Below are positions 21,531 to 29,889 of a stretch of DNA of 64,000 nt, one piece after another. Numbering within the stretch: the first letter of the stretch is position 1; the number at the start of each line of letters is the position of its first letter. Under the pieces are notes generated by a model, which was given only the letters and a program-made list of their open reading frames with translations, had not been told where the DNA came from and ran no database searches. Made by a program: the position numbers and the translations under genes. Where the stretch lies: the NCBI RefSeq assembly GCF_004116385.1, contig NZ_PEIB01000011.1:62001-126000 (forward strand). Direction: 5' to 3'. The DNA is from Veronia nyctiphanis (lineage in GTDB: Bacteria; Pseudomonadota; Gammaproteobacteria; Enterobacterales; Vibrionaceae).

Positions 21531-22423
21531 ATGATAAGACATGGGCACAAGTACATTGATGTCAACACTGGTATTACGCTCGATAGTTGGTTTCCACGCA
21601 GTAACAAGTCTATTGAGCGCCATTGCCTAGCGATTGAAAAAGGATTAATTAGGGGTGAGTGTTTTACGCTTGAAATACATGACCTGTCAGAGCCACCTCT
21701 GAGTACCGAAGATGCTTATCTTCGACTTCACTTACTCTCCGAATGTGCAACCAAGCCTAATGAGATAAATCTAGAGGGTATTTTCTCTTTGCTGCCAAAT
21801 GTCGCTTGGACATCTGCCGGCCCAGTACTTCCCGCTCATGTAGAGACACTTAAAGCTGCCATTTCGAAAGAGCCACACCACCTCACCGTTACCTCTATCG
21901 ACAAATTCCCCAGAATGACTAACTACGTTATTCCTGAAGGAGTGAGGATCGGCGATGCGGACAGAATCCGCCTCGGGGCACATCTAGCGCCCGGTACAAC
22001 GGTCATGCATGAGGGTTTTGTGAATTTTAACGCGGGTACACTTGGCGCATCAATGGTTGAGGGACGCGTTACGCCGGGTGTCGTCGTTGGAAAAAACTCT
22101 GATGTCGGCGCGGGATCATCTATTATGGGAACCCTTTCAGGTGGCGGAAAACAGGTAAATTCCCTAGGTAGAAATACCTTGCTCGGCGCAAATGCAGGCA
22201 CCGGAATTTCGCTTGGTGATGAGTGTATAGTTGAAGCTGGCCTTTATCTTACTGCGGGCACCAAGGTACGCTTGCCTGATGGAGAGGTAGTCAGTGCTCG
22301 CGTATTATCAGGGCACTCCGGCCTTCTTTTTCGCCGCAATAGTCAAACTGGCAGCTAGAGGCATTGCCAACCGATTCCTCTCGTTGGGGCGGTCTAAACC
22401 AAAACCTGCACAGCAACGACTAA
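21531..22423 (+). CDS. Short DapD paralogue (tetrahydrodipicolinate N-succinyltransferase-like; frameshifted at the 3' end)
   Basis: The family enzyme makes N-succinyl-2-amino-6-ketopimelate in lysine/meso-DAP synthesis. Recognised from the stretch [30 protein letters not shown], then the left-handed beta helix with [27 protein letters not shown] and GTLSGGGK, and the end [10 protein letters not shown]. The frame stops early at 22358; adding one C at 22352 gives TGQLEALP and then LNQNLHSND, a typical DapD C-terminus, ending at TAA 22421. The protein is about 297 residues against about 343 for housekeeping DapD, because the N-terminal domain is shorter and divergent. A Fur box overlaps its promoter, so it is likely expressed under iron starvation. 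It may be a second, specialised enzyme. Confidence 0.82.
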
Positions 22424-22528
22424 TCCCCACCAAGTCTGCGGTCTCGACGGGACCGCACTGAATCGAACAACATTGAACCCGATCAATCTCTAAAGTCTCA
22501 ATCTTCAGCTTGAAAAAATACAAATGTT

Positions 22529-22548
22529 ATTGATAATTATTATCATTG
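22529..22548 (+). promoter_or_regulatory. Fur box upstream of fagA-fumC
   Basis: ATTGATAATTATTATCATTG is a near-consensus Fur operator with a strong inverted repeat. It lies 22 bases before ATG 22570. An unrelated GC-rich hairpin (TGCGGTC/GACCGCA at 22437-22458) stands between this box and the dapD paralogue, which suggests that the two Fur boxes drive separate transcripts. Confidence 0.82.
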
Positions 22549-22569
22549 CGATTTAAAAGAGACTTTACC

Positions 22570-22947
22570 ATGCCAGATAATGCTGCGCTTTATCGTACAT
22601 TCTTTGCTGAGGAAGAACGCTTTCTCTCCAATGAATGTCAGGAAGGGTTCGAGTACGACATCATTGTAGGCTATATCTCTGCAGGGCTTAATCTTACAGG
22701 GGTATATTGCAGCGAGGGTGCGCAAACTAACGCGCTTCTTGAAGAATTGTTCCTCCGTCGAGTCTACTACAACATGCTAATGGCAATTGGATGTGTGAAT
22801 CGTTCAGATATTTTCCGCCAACTTTGCATTGATCATATTCATGGACCTTTGATTGCACTTAAGAGGTACTACATTGAATTTGATGGCGGCCATGAAAAGT
22901 TTCTTTCGCTTCAGCACGACCTCCAGAAGGTTTGCTTTTTTCACTAA
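22570..22947 (+). CDS. fagA: FagA-like Fur-associated protein
   Basis: A 125-residue soluble helical protein. The stretch LCIDHIHGPLIALKRYY matches in pattern the FagA protein of Pseudomonas, which has the same L-C-x-D-H-x-x-x-P-L-x-x-L-x-R core. In Pseudomonas fagA lies directly before fumC in an iron-repressed operon, and the same order is found here: Fur box, this gene, then fumC 16 bases downstream. FagA has no known biochemical role. The protein is a little longer than the Pseudomonas one at its N-terminus (ATG 22570; AAGAGA serves as a weak ribosome binding site). The gene symbol is assigned from motif plus synteny and should be treated as probable. Confidence 0.72.
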   Translation: MPDNAALYRTFFAEEERFLSNECQEGFEYDIIVGYISAGLNLTGVYCSEGAQTNALLEELFLRRVYYNMLMAIGCVNRSDIFRQLCIDHIHGPLIALKRYYIEFDGGHEKFLSLQHDLQKVCFFH

Positions 22948-22963
22948 AATTCAGGACCACTAA

Positions 22964-24345
22964 ATGCAAGACCATAGAATAGAAAAAGACAGTATGGGCG
23001 ACGTTCATGTTCCCGCTGATGCGCTTTATCAAGCCCAGACTCAAAGAGCTGTTGATAACTTCACAGTGAGTAGCCTGACAATGCCGTCTCAGTTTATCAA
23101 GCGCTGGTGACAATTAAGCACGCTGCTGCGTTGGCAAACGCAAAGTTAGGCCTGCTTGATGGCAACATTGCCAATGCGATAGCGGAAAGTTGCCAGTTAC
23201 TGCTTGAAAGTGATTTTGAAAAACAGTTCCCGGTCGATGTTTTCCAGACGGGTTCAGGCACAAGCTCTAATATGAACGCTAATGAGGTTATCGCCACATT
23301 AGCGAGTGCCAAACTTGGCGAGCCTGTCAGCCCCAATGACCATGTGAATATGGGTCAGAGCAGTAATGACGTTATCCCTACCGCGATCCAAGTGTCATCT
23401 GCTGTCGCGGTATACGAACAATTATTGCCTGCGTTGAGACATTTAAGTGAGCAGCTTAAAATAAAAAGCGACGACTTGAACGATGTTGTGAAAACAGGTC
23501 GCACACACCTCATGGATGCGATGCCAGTTACCTTTGGGCAAGAGCTTCGCGGCTGGCAGTCACAAATTGAAGCAGCTATGGCAGGCATAGATAATAGTCT
23601 CGGCCAAGTACAAGCATTGGCACAAGGTGGCACGGCCGTTGGCACTGGCATTAATGCCCACAGCGACTTTGCTGCTCTGTTCGCGCAAGAGATGACTGCG
23701 CTGACAAGTGTCAGTTTCCAACCAAGCCAAGACTTTTTCTATAATTTGTCAACCCAGGATGCCATTGTGGCGCTATCTGGTCAGCTGAAAACGCTGTCAG
23801 TCGCATTGATGAAGGTATCTAACGACTTGCGTTGGATGAATTCAGGCCCTCTCGCAGGATTAGGTGAGATTGAGCTAAAAGCGCTGCAACCCGGATCGTC
23901 AATTATGCCGGGTAAAGTAAACCCAGTGATCCCTGAGGCTGTTGCAATGACGTGCGCACAGGTTATCGGTAACGACACGACTATCACTATTGCTGGCCAG
24001 TCAGGTAACTTTCAGCTAAACGTTATGCTCCCTGTCGTCGCTTTCAATATTATTCAAAGCATCGAGATCCTAGCTAATAGTTCGAGCTTGTTAGCGGACA
24101 AAGCCATCTCTTCATTCGTCGTTCGTAAAGATAACCTTGATGCAGCGCTGTCAAAAAACCCGATTCTGGTGACAGCGTTGAACCCAGTAATTGGTTACCT
24201 TAAAGCGGCGGAGGTTGCTAAAAAAGCCTATAAAGAGCAACGACCTATCATCGATGTCGCGGAAGAGGAAACAGACCTGGGTCGTTCAGAGCTTGAACGT
24301 CTTCTTAACCCCAGAAAACTCACTCAAGGCGGTATTGCAGACTAA
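22964..24345 (+). CDS. fumC: Class II fumarase FumC (frameshifted as read)
   Basis: A 460-residue fumarase of the iron-free, oxygen-stable class that interconverts fumarate and malate in the TCA cycle. Key motifs are [42 protein letters not shown] and the family signature [11 protein letters not shown]. The start is ATG 22964 ([17 protein letters not shown]), and one A is missing at 23099: restoring it gives [19 protein letters not shown]. It lies in the fagA operon behind a Fur box. Under iron starvation it can replace the Fe-S dependent class I fumarase. The gene is followed at once by a shared terminator. Confidence 0.95.
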
Positions 24346-24366
24346 TCGGCTTGTTTTTATGAAACT

Positions 24367-24394
24367 AAAAAGGCAGCGAGAAGCTGCCTTTTTC
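24367..24394. terminator. Bidirectional rho-independent terminator
   Basis: AAAAAGGCAGC and GCTGCCTTTTT pair around a GAGA loop. It ends fumC on the left and the leftward SnoaL gene on the right. Confidence 0.9.
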
Positions 24395-24404
24395 TGTTTT
24401 TGCC

Positions 24405-24875
24405 TTATTTACCCCAAAATGCATCTTCTGCTTTTTGGTCTTCTGAGAACAACCATACTTCAACAATCTTGCCATCTTTTATCTTAAACAGATCGTGGCC
24501 TGTCATGTCGATGCTTGTATTGCCTTTTTTACCGCTAAACGCTACTTCAACGGACACCAAGTTACCGTTAGCCATCACGTCACCATTTTGTTTAACGACG
24601 AATGTTCCCTGCGTGTCCTGCATCATTCCACCAATCATCTGGCCGATAACTCTGAATCCATTTTTTGCACCCGAGTACTTATTTTTTCCCGGCTGATGCC
24701 AAACCACATTCTCTGCAAAAAAACCAGCAAACGTTTCCATGTCACCAGCGGCTAGAGAAGAAAAATAGGCCTCAATCATTTTAATATTGTCGTTTTCATG
24801 GCCGTGATGAGCTGCCGTCGCGTTAGCTGAAAAAGTGATAAGTAACGCCATCATTATATTTTTTAGTGTGTTCAT
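24405..24875 (-). CDS. Secreted SnoaL-like (NTF2 fold) protein
   Basis: A 156-residue protein. The start ATG 24875 gives a signal peptide (MNTLKNIMMALLITFSANATA), with GGGA in front as ribosome binding site. The mature part follows the SnoaL/NTF2 pattern: an N-terminal helix (MIEAYFSSLAAGDMETFAGFFAENVVWHQPG), then curved strands ending in MTGHDLFKIKDGKIVEVWLF. Family members bind or isomerise small hydrophobic ligands, but no ligand is evident. A His-rich patch (HHGHEND) begins the mature protein and might bind metal. Confidence 0.8.
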   Translation of the reverse strand: MNTLKNIMMALLITFSANATAAHHGHENDNIKMIEAYFSSLAAGDMETFAGFFAENVVWHQPGKNKYSGAKNGFRVIGQMIGGMMQDTQGTFVVKQNGDVMANGNLVSVEVAFSGKKGNTSIDMTGHDLFKIKDGKIVEVWLFSEDQKAEDAFWGK

Positions 24876-25194
24876 TGTGATTCCCATATTTGTGTTTTGA
24901 TTTGTTGAGAAAGAGAATAAAAAAAATTTGATCAACTGAGTAGAGAGCTTTTTTCTATTTCACTGATACGAAAAACGTAACAATCGACTCGAACCTAATT
25001 TAATAATTTATAACATGTAGTTACACTAAGACTCCTAATGTCCCTCTGTTAGCTACTCATGTTTCACATTGAAAGGATCGCTTCTTCTGGCTGTATGAGT
25101 AGCAATAAACACAGTCTGCCTTGCACCCAGAATAATAATCAGAAAAACTGCCAGACAGAGCTTCTACCTTATATGTGGGAAAACGGAATTAAGA
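24876..25194. other. Divergent intergenic region
   Basis: About 320 bases between the leftward SnoaL gene and the rightward TPR gene. AT-rich; promoters are likely. The 64-codon open frame in it has no ribosome binding site or gene-like composition. Confidence 0.4.
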
Positions 25195-25854
25195 ATGAAA
25201 AATATACTCACAACGCTTTTTATTGTGTTTTTTTCTGTCGGCAGTTTAGCTGATATCTTCGATGATATCGAAAGCGCAGTAAATAAAATGAACATTGGTG
25301 CATTAGAGCAGTTTAACGAAGGCAAAACATATCGCGCGGCCTATGCGCACTACCGACTGGCATTTTTGTATAATTTTTTAGGTGAGAAGAAAAAGGCCAA
25401 ACGTCCATTAGAGAACGTTATTTCTCTTCTCGATGGAAAAGATGACTCAGAATCACTCATTTTGAAAGCATCTGCGCATGGCTTACAAATTGGTTTAAGC
25501 CCTATCAAAGCAGTATTTCTTGGCTCAAAGATTGATGATGCGCTGGAAGCTGCAGCGCAGAAAACGCCAGATAATCCAAGACTACTGATGACCAAAGCAG
25601 TGAATGCATTCAATACACCATCTTTGTTTGGGGGTAATAACGAACGCGCACTTAGCCTGATAAACAAAGCTGAAAACGCATTTGCGCTGCCGTGTGATCA
25701 GGTGTGTTGGGGAAAGGCAGAAAATCAGATTTGGAAAGCGCTTATATTACAGGAAATGAAGGGGCAAGACGCTTACATAGCCGCGCTGGAAGCATCCCTT
25801 CGGATTGATCCAGAAAATATCTGGGCGAGACAACTCATTGACGCCGCAAAATAA
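25195..25854 (+). CDS. Periplasmic TPR-like protein
   Basis: A 219-residue protein with a signal peptide (MKNILTTLFIVFFSVGSLA). The mature part is helical with TPR-like spacing: ALEQFNEGKTYRAAYAHYRLAFLYNFLGEKKKA, later KAVNAFNTPSLFGGNNERALSLINKAENAF, and a final repeat YIAALEASLRIDPENIWARQLID. Two Cys (CDQVC) may form a disulfide. Proteins of this type are scaffolds; neither partner nor process is known. The gene stands alone and its 3' end converges on the AMP-ligase gene 12 bases away. Confidence 0.7.
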   Translation: MKNILTTLFIVFFSVGSLADIFDDIESAVNKMNIGALEQFNEGKTYRAAYAHYRLAFLYNFLGEKKKAKRPLENVISLLDGKDDSESLILKASAHGLQIGLSPIKAVFLGSKIDDALEAAAQKTPDNPRLLMTKAVNAFNTPSLFGGNNERALSLINKAENAFALPCDQVCWGKAENQIWKALILQEMKGQDAYIAALEASLRIDPENIWARQLIDAAK

Positions 25855-25866
25855 ACCAGCGATAGC

Positions 25867-27432
25867 CTATTGCCCTCTGAGTTTGCCTCGTAGCACTCGT
25901 CCCAGAGAAGAACGAGGCAAACGTTCGGTCACAGTGACCTTCTCTGGCACATAGAAATCAGGCAGCATATCGCGGCAATACTCAATTAATTCACTTTTAG
26001 ACACGAAGTCTTTCGTTACAATCACAAACGCATGCAGTCGACTTCCTTTAAGAGGATCATTTTCTCCAATCACTACGGCCTCTCTGACACCGTCCGCACT
26101 GACAAGCACTTCTTCGACCTCTCGCGGGTAAACAATCGAGTCTCCCACCCAAATTGAGTCGTCTTTCCTATTAAGTAATTTAATATGTCCGTTGTAGCGA
26201 AGAAGGCCCAAATCACCTGTTCTGTGGAACCCATCACTGCTAAACATTTTTTCGTTCAGCGCTTCATCTTTCCAATATCGCTTAATGACCTGCGGTCCTT
26301 TCACCACAATCTGTCCAACTTCTCCAAACCCCAGAGGCTCATCGTTCTCATTCCACACTTCAACAGATGTTCCAATTAACGGTGGACCAACAGTTTCCAA
26401 CTGTTCATTCCCCGGTTCATTAAGGCATACACCCATAGATGCCTCAGTGAGTCCATATCCTTCAGTGATCCTAATACCGGTCAATAGTCGCCAATTCTCA
26501 GCAACAGAAACAGAGAGAGGATAACCACCACAGAATGAAGAACTGAGCGACGTAAAGTCTAATTCGATGAATTCATCGTCTTCCAACAATGAATGGAAAA
26601 GGGAGTTCATGCCAATAAAGCATGTCACCTTATGCTTTCGCATCACCTCTACAATATGTTTTGTATCCCAGAGATCGGGAATGAGTATGTTCGCGTTACC
26701 ACAACTGAATGTAAGCGCAAAGTTAGCAACAAACGCGAAGATATGATGAAAGGGCAGCGGGCAAACCACTATCTCAGAGTTTCTGTCGTGTACATTTTCT
26801 ACCCTTTGCATGAGCTGCAAAAGGTTAGTAATGATGTTTCGGTGTGAAAGACACGCCCCTTTAGGTCTTCCCGACGTACCGTCTGTGTATTGAAGTAGGC
26901 AAAGATCATCCAAATCAGAGTCACGTGGAAGTAGCGTTATAAGACACCCTTTCTCGTAGATGTCGTTTAGGCTGAGCGAGTTCTCAGAGAGGTCGTGTGC
27001 CTCAATACTCACCCGAAACTCAAGGGAAGAGTCGAGATGAGTAGAAGCCAAGTCAGGATTAATGTCTTTTGAAAAGAAGGCGATTTTTGCTTCTGAGTCT
27101 TGGAGTAGGTAACCGATATCCTTGATACTTGTGCATATGTTAACCAGCACTAAACCAGCACGAAGGCAGCCATAATTAATGATTGCAAATTCAGGTATAT
27201 TAGGAAGTTGAACGAGCACTCTGTCACCGGGTACCAAATCTGTATATTCTTGGATCCATCCCGCAACAGCACGGCTTTTTTCATCGACTTCAGCAAACGT
27301 TATCTGCTCATTTTTATGATAATAAGCAATAGATTTGGAAAATTTTCCCATACTGAATTCAAACAAATCAGCGAGACTTTTAAATTCTTTATTTATCGCT
27401 ACATCTGTCATGTCATTTAGTTCAATGTTCAT
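25867..27432 (-). CDS. AMP-dependent synthetase/ligase homologue with altered core motifs
   Basis: A 521-residue member of the ANL superfamily (acyl-CoA synthetases, NRPS adenylation domains). The order of core motifs is complete: the P-loop-like LQYTDGTSGRPKG (about residues 181-191), PLPFHH, ITEGYGLTEAS, and DGFHRTGDLGLL. Two positions differ: the first motif has Asp where Ser or Thr is usual (YTDGT), and the C-terminal PRSSLGRVLRGK has Arg where the catalytic Lys of motif A10 is expected. It may be a weak or specialised ligase. ATG 27432 has only a weak ribosome binding site. It lies downstream of an AraC regulator in the same direction (45-base gap), so regulator and ligase may share a transcript. 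Confidence 0.85.
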   Translation of the reverse strand: MNIELNDMTDVAINKEFKSLADLFEFSMGKFSKSIAYYHKNEQITFAEVDEKSRAVAGWIQEYTDLVPGDRVLVQLPNIPEFAIINYGCLRAGLVLVNICTSIKDIGYLLQDSEAKIAFFSKDINPDLASTHLDSSLEFRVSIEAHDLSENSLSLNDIYEKGCLITLLPRDSDLDDLCLLQYTDGTSGRPKGACLSHRNIITNLLQLMQRVENVHDRNSEIVVCPLPFHHIFAFVANFALTFSCGNANILIPDLWDTKHIVEVMRKHKVTCFIGMNSLFHSLLEDDEFIELDFTSLSSSFCGGYPLSVSVAENWRLLTGIRITEGYGLTEASMGVCLNEPGNEQLETVGPPLIGTSVEVWNENDEPLGFGEVGQIVVKGPQVIKRYWKDEALNEKMFSSDGFHRTGDLGLLRYNGHIKLLNRKDDSIWVGDSIVYPREVEEVLVSADGVREAVVIGENDPLKGSRLHAFVIVTKDFVSKSELIEYCRDMLPDFYVPEKVTVTERLPRSSLGRVLRGKLRGQ

Positions 27433-27476
27433 TATTTGGCCCTGAAATAACGTCCTGTGTTTTAAACAGGTAAAGT

Positions 27477-28511
27477 TTAATTATTGCTCTCAGCTAATGT
27501 TTTTCGGTATGTGCCAGGTGATTTTCCTGTCCATCGTTTAAATGCTCGATTGAAGTTGCCGACATTTGAAAAGCCAAGCAAATAGCTAATTTCACAAAAA
27601 CTCAAATGCGCCTGTTGCATGTAATTCATCGCAAGCGAATACCGCGTCTTTTCCAAGATCTCTTTATAGTTTGTTCCTTGTTCGAACAGTTTTCTCTGCA
27701 AGTTCCGTGTACTCATGCAAAGGTTTTTTGCAATCTCTTGCTGCGATGGTGCACCTAACGCCAAAGATTTATATATTTCGTGTTTTATTAAATAAGTCAG
27801 ATCATGCCTTTCTACACGAGAGAGAAATTCATTAAGTACAGATTTATGGGCGAGATTTACAACTGGGTTAGCAACCGACAACGGTTCATGAAGATATCGC
27901 CTATCAAAAACTATTTGTGTTTTTTCACAACCAAATTCTATCTCGCAATCAAAGAAAGACTGAAGATACTCGGTATTGTTTTCAGGGTGTTCAAAAGATA
28001 ATTCAAGTTTACTCAAGTTAAATTTGTCGTGAATAAGACTTCGAGTAAAACCGATAATCACAGATAAAAAAGACTCAACAACTTCTCTGTCCATTGCCGA
28101 GCGATTAGTCATATCATATTGCTGAACAGCTAACGAGAGGCAGACAGAGTCTCTACCCTCATCAATTTCGAATCTGCATGCATCCGTTAATATTTTTTGG
28201 TAAGTGACAATGAGTTTAAAGGCATCATTAAGTGTACTTGATGTCATCATAGAGTAGCCAAGTACATGAAACATACCTGGATGCAGCGAACGACCGAGAA
28301 TGACAGAAAAGTTTCTCTCCGTCAGTCGGTCATTACATAATTTTATCAAGCGAGAAAATGCATCAAGACAGATTCGCTTTTCTGGGTCCTTAACCCACGC
28401 TCGATCAATGTTTGCATCACTCAGGCATGAATCAACATCCAACCCGCACGTTTCCATCGCGCGCGTCAAAGTAATGAGCCAGCCACTTGTCGTGCTATAC
28501 GTCCCTGCCAT
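27477..28511 (-). CDS. AraC family transcriptional regulator (OruR/ArgR-like, arabinose-binding N-terminal domain)
   Basis: A 344-residue regulator. The first 200 residues resemble the ligand-binding domain found in the OruR group of AraC proteins (LGRSLHPGMFHVLGYSMMTSSTLNDAFKL). The C-terminal 100 residues have two helix-turn-helix units: PSQQEIAKNLCMSTRNLQRKL and FCEISYLLGFSNVGNFNRAFKRWTG, the latter with the well-known AraC signature. Start ATG 28511 has AGGAAATA upstream. The neighbouring AMP-ligase, 45 bases downstream, is the likely target. A different AraC protein of the same subtype is coded at 56013-57038. Confidence 0.92.
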   Translation of the reverse strand: MAGTYSTTSGWLITLTRAMETCGLDVDSCLSDANIDRAWVKDPEKRICLDAFSRLIKLCNDRLTERNFSVILGRSLHPGMFHVLGYSMMTSSTLNDAFKLIVTYQKILTDACRFEIDEGRDSVCLSLAVQQYDMTNRSAMDREVVESFLSVIIGFTRSLIHDKFNLSKLELSFEHPENNTEYLQSFFDCEIEFGCEKTQIVFDRRYLHEPLSVANPVVNLAHKSVLNEFLSRVERHDLTYLIKHEIYKSLALGAPSQQEIAKNLCMSTRNLQRKLFEQGTNYKEILEKTRYSLAMNYMQQAHLSFCEISYLLGFSNVGNFNRAFKRWTGKSPGTYRKTLAESNN

Positions 28512-29030
28512 TATTTCCTGCTTCTCCGACTCTCACCAAAATAAGAAAAGCATTCTCTGTTTAGCTTTTCTGATCAGAGCCAATTATTTATATTTCATTT
28601 CTGAATAATTGTTTATTAAAACTAAATTAAGCATAATTTTTAGCCGAAGTGCTGTCTAATTAATGAGAACCTTAAATATGAGAAAAATTAAGACACTACG
28701 TTTCATTTTTGAATCGAATAATCTCCCACCTTACTATATGTTTTTTAGATGTATTTTATAATATATCTAGAAAACTTAGCATTTAATCACTAGATAATAA
28801 TGCTATTCGAGTATTTTAACTCATGTCGATATAGAATTAAGCCTTTGTAAAATAAGATATTCACTGAAGAATACGCGTAGTTAAACACGTCACCACCAAG
28901 GATGATAAACGATTTCTAATATTATTGAATAGTATTTGGAACTCAAAGATATCCTCAGACACTAATGTTATGTCATCGGCCCTCATGGTGTGTTGAACGC
29001 TCAGAACACCAGTTATTTTAGGGGATAATA
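28512..29030. other. AT-rich intergenic region
   Basis: About 520 bases with very high AT content between the divergent AraC gene and a small gene. It probably contains promoters and may bend. I see no reading frame, repeat or operator that I could defend. Confidence 0.45.
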
Positions 29031-29330
29031 ATGACAAAACTTAAACTCTTTATGGATACGTTAAGTCGCCTTGATGATAGTGTCCCAACATTTTCTTCAA
29101 AACAGGAGTTAGAAGACTTCCGTGCGAAGTATGTTGAAATCTGCGAAGAAGAGGGAGTAGTTAACTTGGTTTCACACGCTGGTGCGCAGGATGGCGTGGC
29201 TACGTATCTTAATTTAGCAAAAGATATCAAGGCCGTGCAGAGAGCGAATCGACGTGCGGGACTGCCAAACTTCACAACAAGGGAAGTTGAACAGTCTGCT
29301 AAAGACGAATTGTTCGCTAGTTGCTTGTGA
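29031..29330 (+). CDS. Hypothetical protein (99 aa)
   Basis: ATG 29031 has AGGGG at a good distance upstream and the gene ends before a strong terminator, so it is probably real. The protein is soluble, mixed in charge and mainly helical (LKLFMDTLSRLDDSVPTFSSKQELEDFRAKYVEICEEEGVVNLV). It contains two Cys, the last three residues being SCL. No known domain is recognised. Confidence 0.65.
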   Translation: MTKLKLFMDTLSRLDDSVPTFSSKQELEDFRAKYVEICEEEGVVNLVSHAGAQDGVATYLNLAKDIKAVQRANRRAGLPNFTTREVEQSAKDELFASCL

Positions 29331-29398
29331 TTTTAAGTAGCTACCGACAGAAGCAACACGAGTCACGCTGCCTTCAAACAGACGTAACTTGTTCTTTA

Positions 29399-29430
29399 GA
29401 CGCTTTCTCTAAGGAGAAAGCGTTTTTTTT
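29399..29430. terminator. Strong bidirectional terminator
   Basis: CGCTTTCTC and GAGAAAGCG pair around TAAG and are followed by eight T. It ends the gene at 29031-29330, and the stop codon of the leftward DUF3088 gene overlaps its right edge. Confidence 0.88.
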
Positions 29431-29778
29431 AGTGCGATCTCGGGAGCTCAAATCGATTGATGAAATACTCAAGGATATGGTTCGTTCTATCTATGTGAAT
29501 CATTCCTTGTTCAGATGTCGATGAATAGTTAATTGACCAGGCATCATCACCTTCAGGAAATAAAAGGTGAGGACAGCTCTGGCTACCTTCCCCTAAATAC
29601 TTACCCAAATCGCCCCTAGGTTTTGAAAGTCAACATACCTGACCTCGACGTTATGCCTTATTTCAGGAAACATAGCCATTAGGCCTTCAACTCTTAAACA
29701 AAAAGGACAGAAAAACGTCCCTTCGCCTGCGCTATCATCTGTAAAGTCACGTTTGAATAGATATAGAACTGTCTTCAT
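29429..29778 (-). CDS. DUF3088 thioredoxin-fold protein (frameshifted as read)
   Basis: A reconstructed 116-residue protein. The N-terminus MKTVLYLFKRDFTDDSAGEGTFFCPFC with C-P-F-C, then VEGLMAMFPEIRHNVEVRYVDF, fits DUF3088, a family of small proteins with a thioredoxin-like fold. The read stops early at GAIWVSI. Adding one A to the run at 29621-29624 (T on the + strand) gives KPRGDLGKYLGEGSQSCPHLLFPEGD and runs on to TAA 29429, the usual length for the family. The function is unknown, possibly redox. It lies 111 bases downstream of the truncated flavoprotein gene, in the same direction. Confidence 0.72.
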
Positions 29779-29889
29779 TTTTCCCTCACAACTTTTAGGT
29801 GATACCTCCTACCACCAGGTCAGTTATATAGGTAACTGTTCAATCTATTCGTCTCTAAACAGAAATAATCACACATTAGACGTTAAAAT

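Noticed and set aside
25059-25253. A 64-codon frame upstream of the TPR gene
   Set aside because: No ribosome binding site, odd composition and overlap with the signal-peptide region of a better gene.
29321-29524. Plus-strand frame of 67 codons
   Set aside because: It spans the strong terminator and lies opposite the reconstructed DUF3088 gene.
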